Shown here: piece after piece, positions 1 through 8,715 of the stretch
Numbering within the stretch: position 1 is the first letter of the stretch
Layout of the letters: every line of letters starts with the position of its first letter
Origin: a virus
Virus record (IMG/VR): IMGVR_UViG_3300034066_002126
Location: 1 to 24,649 of that record
Strand: one strand, 5' to 3'
Length of the DNA: 24,649 bases
Notes under the pieces: model-generated
What the model was told of the DNA's origin: nothing
What the model saw: the letters and a program-made list of their open reading frames with translations, nothing else
Database searches by the model: none
Position numbers and translations under genes: made by a program

Positions 1-1421
1 GTTATACCAGTTAAAAGAGGTGGTGATACTGAAGTATTTACTCCAGTATAAGAAATAATTTCATTGTCAATTCTAATATATCCTGGATTTGTAGATGCAA
101 CAGAAACATTTTCAAAAGTATTAAAACTAGCAATAGCAACGCTTTCTACGGGAATACTATCTGTTGAAGTTGAAGCATAGTTGCTAAAAAGTTTAGTTGG
201 TTTTAAATCAGATATTGCATTACTTATTGTTACCAAATTCTGGGAAGAATTCATTCCATGATTTTTGTGGTAAACTTTGATATGCAATCCATCGGATAAT
301 GTTTCTATTCCTCCAATAGGAATGGTAACATTTCCTCCAATTCCATTTAAATCTGTAGAAACACCTGCATTATTTACATATCTTACAGTGTTTCCTACAC
401 CAGTAATATATTCTCCTTGAACTTGATCTATAATTAGTTGATTTACTCCAGAAACTTCCGAAACAGACAGTCTTAAGTTTCTACCAAGATTTTTTGTACC
501 GATCGTTGATATTCCTAATACGTCTCCTGCAGAGTATCCAGTTCCGCCATTTGAGATTGTTGCAGCTACTGCAACACCATTAGTTATAGTAATATTTGCT
601 CTTGCATCTCTACCATCTCCAGTTATTGTATTCAGTACAACATTATTAAATACAAAAGATCCTGAAGAAGGCGTATATCCAATTCCCGCATTAATAATTC
701 CTAGGGTTCCAAATGCAGATCCTGCATATCCAACAAAATTGCCTGTAGCATTGCTATTTTGTTGGATGATCGTATTTCCCAAAGTCGGAAGATTTGATGT
801 TGCAATTGTAGTCCCAATTCCAACTTTAACTTTTTTAGAAGTTACCTCTAAGGAGTCTCTTACTAATGTAGCTACTTGATTGTTACCAAGACTTAAATTT
901 GGATTATAAAAGTTTATATTTCCGCCACTTACAAAGTTTGCTCTGTTTAACTTAAATTTCAAATCTTCAAATTGGCTTGGAGTCCAAGTGGATCCATTTT
1001 GTGATTTAAATAATGATCCACTTAATGGTTGTTTAGAGACTAAAACTTGCTCTTGCTCTGCTAAAGCAGTAGTGCTGACATCAATCTCAGTTAATCTTGA
1101 AATCCATACATTATAAACGCTAGAGTTTGATAAAATTGCTAATGCATGAAATTGTTTTCCTGCTAGATAGACTGGAGATTCAAAAGTAACTCTAGTTGGT
1201 AAAGATGCATCTTCGGAAATTTGAATATCCTTTGGATTAATTACCACTTCACTAAATGGATAAACCTCACTGGTAGGAAGACCCAACTGCATGGGTCTTA
1301 ACTGAATAGTTACTGGAAGTTCTGGGTCTCTTGAATAAAAATATAAATCAACAGAAGTGGCAAAAATGCCACTTTCCGGTTCAATATAAAAAGATTGAGC
1401 CAAAGGATCTATTATTTTCAT
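1..1421 (-). CDS. Tail/baseplate structural protein starting with a DPLAQSF module (3' end beyond window)
   Basis: This frame is open from an ATG at 1421 to the window edge, giving 473 codons with no stop. An in-frame TAA at 1433-1431 fixes the ATG as the first possible start; AGAAAGG (1440-1434) is a modest, rather distant ribosome site. Residues 5-11 read DPLAQSF and are followed by a beta-rich region (about 12-110) with PVTIQLRP and PFSEVV. In cyanophage tail proteins this block is, from memory, usually internal to a longer DUF4815 protein. Further on are two glycine-tyrosine modules (about 244 and 290), an HGM module (H388) and an IDNEIISYTG block near 450, all of which resemble modules in the giant protein at 8716-21201. 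I infer a peripheral baseplate or tail-fibre attachment role. The exact T4 counterpart is unknown, and the C-terminus is not visible. Confidence 0.8.
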   Translation of the reverse strand, partial: MKIIDPLAQSFYIEPESGIFATSVDLYFYSRDPELPVTIQLRPMQLGLPTSEVYPFSEVVINPKDIQISEDASLPTRVTFESPVYLAGKQFHALAILSNSSVYNVWISRLTEIDVSTTALAEQEQVLVSKQPLSGSLFKSQNGSTWTPSQFEDLKFKLNRANFVSGGNINFYNPNLSLGNNQVATLVRDSLEVTSKKVKVGIGTTIATSNLPTLGNTIIQQNSNATGNFVGYAGSAFGTLGIINAGIGYTPSSGSFVFNNVVLNTITGDGRDARANITITNGVAVAATISNGGTGYSAGDVLGISTIGTKNLGRNLRLSVSEVSGVNQLIIDQVQGEYITGVGNTVRYVNNAGVSTDLNGIGGNVTIPIGGIETLSDGLHIKVYHKNHGMNSSQNLVTISNAISDLKPTKLFSNYASTSTDSIPVESVAIASFNTFENVSVASTNPGYIRIDNEIISYTGVNTSVSPPLLTGI

Positions 1422-1441
1422 TTTATTTTGTTACCTTTCTG

Positions 1442-1453
1442 ATTGGATCCAAT
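1442..1453. repeat. 12-nt perfect palindrome in the intergenic gap
   Basis: ATTGGATCCAAT is self-complementary over 12 nt and is flanked on the minus strand by TGAT and ATCA arms interrupted by two bases. It lies between the DUF4815 gene and the DPLAQSF gene, within or next to the predicted transcription start. It has no loop and no following T-run, so it is not a standard terminator. Its role, if any, is unknown. Confidence 0.4.
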
Positions 1454-1459
1454 ATCATA

Positions 1460-1467
1460 TATTTATT
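1460..1467 (-). promoter_or_regulatory. Candidate T4-type late promoter AATAAATA
   Basis: The minus strand reads AATAAATA, one base away from the T4 late consensus TATAAATA. It overlaps the TAA stop of the upstream 1885-aa gene. If initiation falls six bases after the motif, as at T4 late promoters, the leader to the ATG at 1421 would be about 33 nt, which leaves room for the AGAAAGG ribosome site. The gap from 1422 to 1462 holds nothing else except the palindrome. The motif is short in an AT-rich genome, so chance is possible. Confidence 0.5.
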
Positions 1468-4400
1468 TCTTCTTCTTACCTTTACCTGCAGGAACATTAT
1501 TTATTGTCGTTGGGGTAATTGATAGTAATCCTCCTGGTCCTCTTGTTTTTTGTGGTTTAATAATTCTATCTTGTTCTAGTTGTTTTCTAGCAGCACCAGC
1601 AGCCCCAGGAGCACCTTTCAACGGCAATTCATTTTTCTGCTTTTTAGTTGTTTTGAAATTAATTGCTTTTTGTTGTAAAGCAGTTGTTTTATCTGTAGTG
1701 GTTGGTTTTATGCCAGCATTCTTAAATTCTTTATTTGCTGCTTTTTTGCCTTTCTTATCTGCAATTTGCGCCCAAGTCTTGCCACAAGCAGTTTGAAGTG
1801 GAACAGAGAATGCTGTTGTATTTCCTGGATTAATAGTACTCTGATATCTATACGATCCAATTGTGGTTGATGCATTAAGATATTCCATACCTGGTTTACA
1901 ACCTTTGTTTTTGTTGTTTGTTACTGTTGGTGGTTCTGGATTCACGAAAGTTGTTGGTGTGGGATTTTCGGGATCTCCAGAACCAATAAATGGACCCGGT
2001 GCTTGTCCTCCTTCGCCAGTAAATGGAGTATTTTCAACTGGAGAATATGAAGATGGAGATGGTTCTTGCTCGTAATCTACTTGTGTTGGTGGTTCTGCAG
2101 GCACTACAGGAGGAGCTGGTGGTACATAAGGAGGTAGTGTATTGCCAACAATAGTGGTGGCAACGACTGCTGTTGGACCCGTGAGACTCTCGGTTCTACT
2201 TTCTGTCACAGTTTGAGTTTCTGTTCTTACTGTTCTAACAGAAAGAATATTTTCTTGAACTCTATTAATCTTACCTTCCGAATAGAATTTCTCTTCTGCA
2301 CTTGTTGTAGTCGAATTAATAAGTGAGTTTGAGGGGCTATTGGTGATTCTAAACAATTTAGAACCTGTTTCAAATCTTGGATTTCCAAAAACATTTGGAT
2401 TTGGAATATAAAAAGATCCAATTAAGACACCAATAGTATCTGTAATCAATCTGATATTAGAAACTACTGCTTCAGCACCACTTGTCAGACCTCTTAATTT
2501 CATTCCTGTTTGGACGTAACCAAAGAAATCACCTTGTGCTTGTTGAGAAAGACTAAATGTATCTACGTTTAGAATGGTTGAAGTTGAAGAATAAGTTTCT
2601 GGTATGGGTTGTGATGAGTTGTATGGGTTTGCAGTAAATACTTCAGTTGGTGCATTAAATGGTCCATACTTGTGATTTGATGTTGCAACCCTAAACGTTA
2701 TTTTGGGATCTGGTTTAACTGGCGCAACATTTAAATTAGCAAATCCAGGTGCAGTAGAAAGTTCAATATTGCCTTCAATAGTCTCTCCAACTTGGAAAGT
2801 GCCTGAAGTCATTGTGATTTCAAGTAGTTTGGGAGTAACAAACTTATTAACATCAATCCCATTGAAGAAGGTATAAACCCTAGTAAATGGTTTTAATCTT
2901 CTAGAAACAAATTCAATGTTTCTAGATCTCATAAAGGAACTAATATCTGTACTTAGTACAGTATCCCCTAGCGAAACATTCTTCAACTCTTCTTTAGTGA
3001 TTTTTCTAACACCAGATCTTGTGGTTGTTCCTGTTTTAGTTACCGTTTCCAAATCTTCCTTAATAATATAATATCCAACATTAACTGTTCTGGAATCTAC
3101 CGCTTTTGTAGATCCAGTCCAAACAGTTTCCCAAGAACCCCAAGTTACTGGACCAAATCCACTTTGACTGTCTAGTTCTGAAGCAACAATTTGGGATTCT
3201 GATTGAATGTAGTTTGTGGCAACTTCTGTACTGTTTGCTGCTAATCTTACTACATCAACCCAAATATCAGAAGATGGAGTAAGATTAATAGTTCCGCCAT
3301 AATAACCGACGCGGTATGGAGCAACAGATTCAACTCTTGTTGCGTATGGTTGATTTATTTCTTCAACTTCATAATAATCTAGAGTAATAAGTCCACCAGT
3401 CTTTTTGACATTTGTACCTATCAAATCGCTTACAAAGTTTGGATCTACATTTGTTGAAGTAACTCCCAATCCAATAAGAGAGTTTGAACCCAAAATTAGG
3501 TCAACTTCTGTTGTATACGGTGCAGGTCTTAATTCAGAATTAATGACATCAATACTATTTTTTACGATAGTTACTTTTTTCTGAGTCGAAGTTGTAGAAA
3601 AATCATCTACAAAGAATCCGGACTTAAATCTATTAAGACCGTTTACATCTCTAACAAATAGATTTGATGTGTCAGACTCTAAAAGTGATAGTGAAGTATA
3701 GTATTCTAGATTTTTAATTCTATTCTCAAGAGAATGAATGTCTTTCATTCTATATCTCTTGTGTTCTGCAAGATTTAAACTTGCATCATTGACATCACAT
3801 AAGTATGCAGGTAGAGTAATAGTTGCAATATCAAGTGCGTCATCAATATCAATTGGTGGTTGTGGATTCTCTGCTGGTTCTCCTTTGTTTAGTTGGAAAA
3901 CACCATCTTTAGTTAGATAAATCTTATCTATTCTTGGCAGATAATATGAGTAATCAAATAAGATGGATTCGTCAGATGCCAAAATACTGGAAGCAGAATT
4001 GCCACTTGAAGTAAATGATCTTGCATTAAACTCAAATGGAGATAATGAAGAGGTGGTTACGGTAAAGTTAGAAACTCTTGGTCTAATATCAATAATATCT
4101 GTATTTCTTATACCATTGACTGATTGAATATCGCAATAATCAAATTGATTGTAAGAACTTGCGGTTGTTAAATCTCCTCTATCTGATGAGGAGAAACTTG
4201 CCGATTCAAAAATTATTTTTAGTTTTCTTGTTGGTTCCTTTGCGGATGCCTTTCTAATAATTCTTGCATAATCATAGATTGTTTCTCTTTGTCCATTATC
4301 AAAGATATAGTTCGAAATAATATTATTATCACCACCATTAACTGCAGTAATGGTTGCGGTAATTCCGGATTCTTTGAAAGTTACAACTTCATTGACTTGG

Positions 4401-7120
4401 AATTTATTAGAATTTCTTGCAACGTAAGAAACTTGCAATGCATTTAGTCTCTCAGCATATACGCCAACTGCACCACTAAGTGATCCTACAAACTCTTCTC
4501 CAATCAATAGATCATCAGTTTTTGCTGTTGGACCATTAATAGTTGTTAAAGTTAAACTTGGTAATTCTGCATCAGAAGTATCATTGGATTCGTAGATTCC
4601 ATACAGTACTGTTACATCTGGTTGCAGTAAACAGATTTCCTCATCCTGAACTCTAGTTCCATATGGATAAGTTCCATATGTCAAACCATCATTATTGGTT
4701 GTTGTTCCTGTTCCAGAATATTGATATTTTGATTTGTCAACTATTACTGATTGAATTCTATTTTTATTTTTTACTTTAGAATCAATATCAACTTTTCTTA
4801 GGGTTGCAATTAGTTTTCCAGTACCAGAGGAAGTTGACAATCCATTTATTGTTATTTCTCTGCCACCACTAGAGAATACTAACTTATCAGAACTTAAACT
4901 TTCGGTAGTTCCGTTATCTGTAATGAGAACATATCTTTCTTCATCATATGGTAGGAATGTCTCATCAGATTCTGCAATTATAGTATTTGTGGAATTTGTA
5001 GATATAGTTACATTATATTGCTTTCTTACAGTTAATGCAGAATTAGTTAGATCTACCGATGCAATATTTCTTTTTGGTAGGGTAGTGTATAATGTATTAT
5101 CTGCAGATGATTGAAAGTTAGAAAATAGAATTCTAAAATCACTTGGATTAATGGTTGTTGTAGGTAAACCGCCGTCACAAACTCCAGTTACTGTTGTAAT
5201 TCCAGAGATGGTAATTGCACTTTGAGATACTGTTTCTATCTTTGCGAAAGTATTTACTGACAATCCCGGATTCGAAAAAGCAACAATATTTCCTACAGTT
5301 GCAATTCCTGTAAAAATAAAGTCTGATGAAGTTACTGTGCTTATTCCACCACCAGTTGCGGTAATTTGAACTTGACCAACATTTGCCAATATTGACTGCT
5401 TAACATCTGCGGTAAAAGTAGAAGCACTACCAACTATACCATAAAGAGATTTTACGTCGTTAGTTGAATATGCAGTTACTGCAGTAGAAACTCTTGTATT
5501 TTCTATACCATCAAAAACAAACTTTTCGCCAATTACAAAAGTTCCTTTAGTATTATACGCAGTAATGATACCAGAGTTTGTTGCATTATATCTTAAGAAA
5601 CCCACAGCCCCACTTGATTTGCCTCTGATATAAGTTGGAGTTGTTAATGTAATAGGTTCATTTAACGATATTTCTGTATATGTTTGAATATCATATAAGG
5701 CAATATCCCACTCATTTGCATTTGGTGTTGATGTATTATATGATCCTGATTCTAAAGCAAAATCATATACCCTAGCAAGACCAATTTCTTTTCCTGGGGC
5801 AGAAATCGAGTTAGACCCAACTCTAGAATTTCTCAAACTTAGAGAATATGAAGTTGAAATACCTAATGTCGGAGATCCATAAACTCTATTGAGTGTATAC
5901 GTTGGACCAGTAACATAGTTTATACTTTGATCTTCCAATAACTTTGTTGTTCTTGGTTTTTCAAAATCAAGATAAGTAGTTCCTACAACATCTATTTCAT
6001 AACCACTTACAAAAGCTTTAAGTGGAGAAATTGTGTATGTAGCTAAATCATCCGATGCTTTATTGTTGTTGTATGTTAACTGATTTTCTTTAAAGACGCC
6101 ACCATTTCCTTTTAAATCATCTAGAGTTTCTTTTACAGAAACGGATGGAGATTTTACATAATAGTTTCCAGACTCATCATATGTTCTTCTTGCTAATTCT
6201 TTTTCAATTACATTATAGTCTGGATTATTAATTTGCCTTTGAAGAATACCATTTCTTACTTCCAATAACTGAACAAAATTGGGAGTTGCTATTGGATTTG
6301 GATCATTAACTGGAATTTTAGTTAAAATTGCAACTATAGAAAGTCTATCTGCCCCAGGAGCTGCATAGTTAGAAAATCCCTGAGCATTATCATTTAAATC
6401 TATATTGTCATCTGGAGTTTCTATTACCTCAAAAACATCTAATCCAACTCTATAACTTGGATTATTTGAATACTGGTCTAGAATTATTGTCTGCTCGTCT
6501 ACAGTTACAAAATGACCTCTTAGATAATATACTCCTTCCGACAAACTAACCGCAGAACCAATTGAATTTGGGTTTGATGAAATTGTCGCAGCAAACCCCT
6601 CATTTGCTTGAATAATAGTATTTCTTTCTATATCTAATGTATTTTGCTCCGATACGCCACTTTCAACGAGCAAAACTTCATTTGAAGAAAATCCTTGATA
6701 ACTATTTGAAGCTACATCAGAGTTTAAGAAGTTTACATAGATTGTATTATTGCCCCTTTCAGAATCTTCAGAGCTCAAAACACCTACAACTGAAGCTCTA
6801 ACCCCACTACTAGCACCTCTAATTGTCTTTCCAATTAGATATGGCAAATATGATAAAATATTAACTCCAAGATAACTTTCTTGTAATTCTACCGCATAAT
6901 AATTATCAATATAATTAATATTTCCGGGTATTACAACAGAACCTTCCTTGAAAAAGTGATCGCCAACTTGTTCAATTTGACTTTGAAGCATTGATTGGAG
7001 AGTTGTGAGCTCTCTTGCTTGAACCGGATAACCTGGTTTAAATAAGACGCGATAGTATTGGTCTTCCCTATCAAAGTCGTCAAAGTATGGGGATACATTT
7101 AGGTTAGTTTGCTGTGGCAT
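1463..7120 (-). CDS. DUF4815-type virion structural protein, 1885 aa, with proline-rich and lysine-rich C-terminal tail
   Basis: The N-terminus (about 5-75) carries the signature of phage DUF4815 proteins: NVSPYFDDFD, FKPGYPVQARELTTLQ and a GDHFFKEGSVVIPGN stretch. Middle regions are Ser/Thr/Gly-rich and beta-like, with a more helical part around 1120-1220 (RMKDIHSLENRIKNLEYY). A segment near 1630 (TVTESRTES) precedes a proline-rich linker (about 1660-1735), then a C-terminal part with two cysteines (C1741, C1779) and a strongly basic tail ending in four lysines before TAA. The gene starts six bases after the gp8 stop with only a weak AAAGAA ribosome site, so it is probably co-transcribed with gp8. 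It occupies the gp9/gp10 position of T4-like phages, but I see no direct similarity to those proteins. A peripheral baseplate role is inferred. Confidence 0.85.
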   Translation of the reverse strand: MPQQTNLNVSPYFDDFDREDQYYRVLFKPGYPVQARELTTLQSMLQSQIEQVGDHFFKEGSVVIPGNINYIDNYYAVELQESYLGVNILSYLPYLIGKTIRGASSGVRASVVGVLSSEDSERGNNTIYVNFLNSDVASNSYQGFSSNEVLLVESGVSEQNTLDIERNTIIQANEGFAATISSNPNSIGSAVSLSEGVYYLRGHFVTVDEQTIILDQYSNNPSYRVGLDVFEVIETPDDNIDLNDNAQGFSNYAAPGADRLSIVAILTKIPVNDPNPIATPNFVQLLEVRNGILQRQINNPDYNVIEKELARRTYDESGNYYVKSPSVSVKETLDDLKGNGGVFKENQLTYNNNKASDDLATYTISPLKAFVSGYEIDVVGTTYLDFEKPRTTKLLEDQSINYVTGPTYTLNRVYGSPTLGISTSYSLSLRNSRVGSNSISAPGKEIGLARVYDFALESGSYNTSTPNANEWDIALYDIQTYTEISLNEPITLTTPTYIRGKSSGAVGFLRYNATNSGIITAYNTKGTFVIGEKFVFDGIENTRVSTAVTAYSTNDVKSLYGIVGSASTFTADVKQSILANVGQVQITATGGGISTVTSSDFIFTGIATVGNIVAFSNPGLSVNTFAKIETVSQSAITISGITTVTGVCDGGLPTTTINPSDFRILFSNFQSSADNTLYTTLPKRNIASVDLTNSALTVRKQYNVTISTNSTNTIIAESDETFLPYDEERYVLITDNGTTESLSSDKLVFSSGGREITINGLSTSSGTGKLIATLRKVDIDSKVKNKNRIQSVIVDKSKYQYSGTGTTTNNDGLTYGTYPYGTRVQDEEICLLQPDVTVLYGIYESNDTSDAELPSLTLTTINGPTAKTDDLLIGEEFVGSLSGAVGVYAERLNALQVSYVARNSNKFQVNEVVTFKESGITATITAVNGGDNNIISNYIFDNGQRETIYDYARIIRKASAKEPTRKLKIIFESASFSSSDRGDLTTASSYNQFDYCDIQSVNGIRNTDIIDIRPRVSNFTVTTSSLSPFEFNARSFTSSGNSASSILASDESILFDYSYYLPRIDKIYLTKDGVFQLNKGEPAENPQPPIDIDDALDIATITLPAYLCDVNDASLNLAEHKRYRMKDIHSLENRIKNLEYYTSLSLLESDTSNLFVRDVNGLNRFKSGFFVDDFSTTSTQKKVTIVKNSIDVINSELRPAPYTTEVDLILGSNSLIGLGVTSTNVDPNFVSDLIGTNVKKTGGLITLDYYEVEEINQPYATRVESVAPYRVGYYGGTINLTPSSDIWVDVVRLAANSTEVATNYIQSESQIVASELDSQSGFGPVTWGSWETVWTGSTKAVDSRTVNVGYYIIKEDLETVTKTGTTTRSGVRKITKEELKNVSLGDTVLSTDISSFMRSRNIEFVSRRLKPFTRVYTFFNGIDVNKFVTPKLLEITMTSGTFQVGETIEGNIELSTAPGFANLNVAPVKPDPKITFRVATSNHKYGPFNAPTEVFTANPYNSSQPIPETYSSTSTILNVDTFSLSQQAQGDFFGYVQTGMKLRGLTSGAEAVVSNIRLITDTIGVLIGSFYIPNPNVFGNPRFETGSKLFRITNSPSNSLINSTTTSAEEKFYSEGKINRVQENILSVRTVRTETQTVTESRTESLTGPTAVVATTIVGNTLPPYVPPAPPVVPAEPPTQVDYEQEPSPSSYSPVENTPFTGEGGQAPGPFIGSGDPENPTPTTFVNPEPPTVTNNKNKGCKPGMEYLNASTTIGSYRYQSTINPGNTTAFSVPLQTACGKTWAQIADKKGKKAANKEFKNAGIKPTTTDKTTALQQKAINFKTTKKQKNELPLKGAPGAAGAARKQLEQDRIIKPQKTRGPGGLLSITPTTINNVPAGKGKKKK

Positions 7121-7126
7121 AATTCT

Positions 7127-8683
7127 TTAGAACTGCAAAATGACTTTGATATCTTCTTTTTGATTTGATGATCTAGTTATTGAAGGTCTATTATCAACAT
7201 AAATTATGTTTCCAGAATATTTTTCTACTTCTGGATTTGACACTCCATTGACAAAGGTTTGCCCCAAATAATATCTTCTATTATTTATTGTGGTAGATAC
7301 ACCAGTAAAAGATGTATCAATACCCAATCCACTTATACCTGAGGCAGAAATAGTTATGGATCCTCCAGTATCTGGAGTGGCAGTAAATTGATTTAAATTA
7401 AACCCATATAGAGGAGTTGAATTTGTTGTTCCATCACTATTAAATCCAACTACTGTTCTATCTTGCCAGTATTTCAAAACTCCAGTATTTTTATCGTAAG
7501 ATACGACTCTACCTATTGCAGTTGAACCAAGACCAACTGTTTGAGTAATAAAGGAATCTGCTACAAAGTTGGCAGTACTATATGCAGTTCCGACCAATTT
7601 CAATGCAGACAATGAACTTGCTTTATTTTTTACCAAAACAGAATCTGAAGCATATGCTAGGGGATTTTCTACAATGCCAACTCTTGCTATTTGGTTACCG
7701 ACGATAAAATCTGGATCTTCAGTATCATTTTCAATTCTCGAATAAATTAATACCCTATACGCTCCAAGTTCTCTATAAATGTCATATCCATGACCATTTT
7801 GTGGAGGAATAATAACTTTAAATGAAGGTGGTGTTGTACCAGTTGGAACATTACCTGCGACTAAATCAATAGTTCCATAAGTATAACCCGAACCTCCATT
7901 TGTGATAATAGCAGATTCTACTTTTGAATCGCTATTAACTACAACTGTGCATTTGGCACCTGTACCGTCTCCATAAATTGGAACATTTGTATAAGTTCTA
8001 TTTGCTGTTCCTATTCCAACTCCTCTATTTAAAACTTGGGCAATTTTAATTTGCCCACTGTTTAATGCATTATTTCTAACTGCAGCATAATCTGCGTTAG
8101 TTTCCCAATCTGAGGGAACTGGAATAAAATTAGTAGATTCAAACTTAACTAATTCACTTGGTTTAATAGTATAAAGATATTTCCATATATAACCATCCTC
8201 ACTGTCACCCGCTGCTCTTGGTTCCAAGTCAGTAAATGTTGGTTCATCTAAAGAAGGTTTTCCAGTTGGATTTTCTGGATCAATACCATTATATAAACAA
8301 ATATAAACTCTGTAATCACTATTTACGACATAAAAATTTGCAGAATATAGACTAGTAGAATTGGAAGGAACAGACAAACTAGTTCTACTAATATCATGTC
8401 TATACATATCATAGACTGTTCCAGAACTCCAAGTAACTTTTCTAACTACTTGTCTTACATCGCCACTTGTGATTTTTTTCAAAGCGATTATTGTATCCCA
8501 ATAATCATTTTCCTGGTCAAAATTATCTTTTGGTGCAGGTGGAAGTGAATCCCAATTTGCATCGTAATTTGATGCATTAGGTAATCCAACAAAAGTATAA
8601 TAACTATTAGAACTTGAAGTCGCCACCGCAACAAAGTTTTTAGCGTTTAATATTCTAAGTTGATCAGTTATAATCGCAGACAT
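7127..8683 (-). CDS. 8: Baseplate wedge subunit gp8
   Basis: The 518-aa product matches what I recall of T4-like gp8. Near the N-terminus it has YYTFVGLPN and NDYWDTIIALKKI, then YDMYRHDIS and YRVYICLYNG, followed by DGYIWKYLYTIKPSELVKF and FIPVPSDW. A later GHGYDIYRELGAYRVLIY block is also typical. T4 gp8 is 334 aa, so this protein is much longer; part of the excess is a glycine-tyrosine module near residue 263 (IITNGGSGYTYG) like those in the giant upstream protein. In T4, gp8 dimers lie in the baseplate wedge and contact gp6, gp7 and gp10. The gene has its own late promoter (8701-8709) and no recognisable Shine-Dalgarno sequence: the leader is AAAACGACAAAA. The next gene follows after six bases. 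Confidence 0.88.
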   Translation of the reverse strand: MSAIITDQLRILNAKNFVAVATSSSNSYYTFVGLPNASNYDANWDSLPPAPKDNFDQENDYWDTIIALKKITSGDVRQVVRKVTWSSGTVYDMYRHDISRTSLSVPSNSTSLYSANFYVVNSDYRVYICLYNGIDPENPTGKPSLDEPTFTDLEPRAAGDSEDGYIWKYLYTIKPSELVKFESTNFIPVPSDWETNADYAAVRNNALNSGQIKIAQVLNRGVGIGTANRTYTNVPIYGDGTGAKCTVVVNSDSKVESAIITNGGSGYTYGTIDLVAGNVPTGTTPPSFKVIIPPQNGHGYDIYRELGAYRVLIYSRIENDTEDPDFIVGNQIARVGIVENPLAYASDSVLVKNKASSLSALKLVGTAYSTANFVADSFITQTVGLGSTAIGRVVSYDKNTGVLKYWQDRTVVGFNSDGTTNSTPLYGFNLNQFTATPDTGGSITISASGISGLGIDTSFTGVSTTINNRRYYLGQTFVNGVSNPEVEKYSGNIIYVDNRPSITRSSNQKEDIKVILQF

Positions 8684-8700
8684 TTTTGTCGTTTTTTATC

Positions 8701-8709
8701 TATTTATAG
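8701..8709 (-). promoter_or_regulatory. T4-type late promoter CTATAAATA upstream of gp8
   Basis: The minus strand reads CTATAAATA, an exact match to the T4 late promoter core TATAAATA with a preceding C. It lies in the 32-nt gap between the giant gene (stop at 8718-8716) and gp8 (ATG at 8683). Seventeen bases separate it from the ATG. With initiation six bases after the motif the leader would be only about 12 nt. This suggests that gp8 and the genes to its left can be transcribed separately from gp25, gp6 and the giant gene. Confidence 0.72.
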
Positions 8710-8715
8710 TTATTA

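Noticed and set aside
1419-1470. Programmed frameshift joining the DUF4815 protein to the DPLAQSF protein at the A-rich AAGAAGAAGAAATAA end
   Set aside because: The downstream frame contains TAA at 1433-1431 before its ATG, so a shifted ribosome would stop; the ATG also has its own ribosome-like site.
1443-1796. Plus-strand open frame of 117 codons, and other plus-strand frames (for example 9332-9556, 10043-10372, 17444-17704, 22749-23024)
   Set aside because: All lie antisense inside convincing minus-strand genes, lack ribosome sites and have compositions that simply mirror the Gly/Thr/Ser-rich coding strand.
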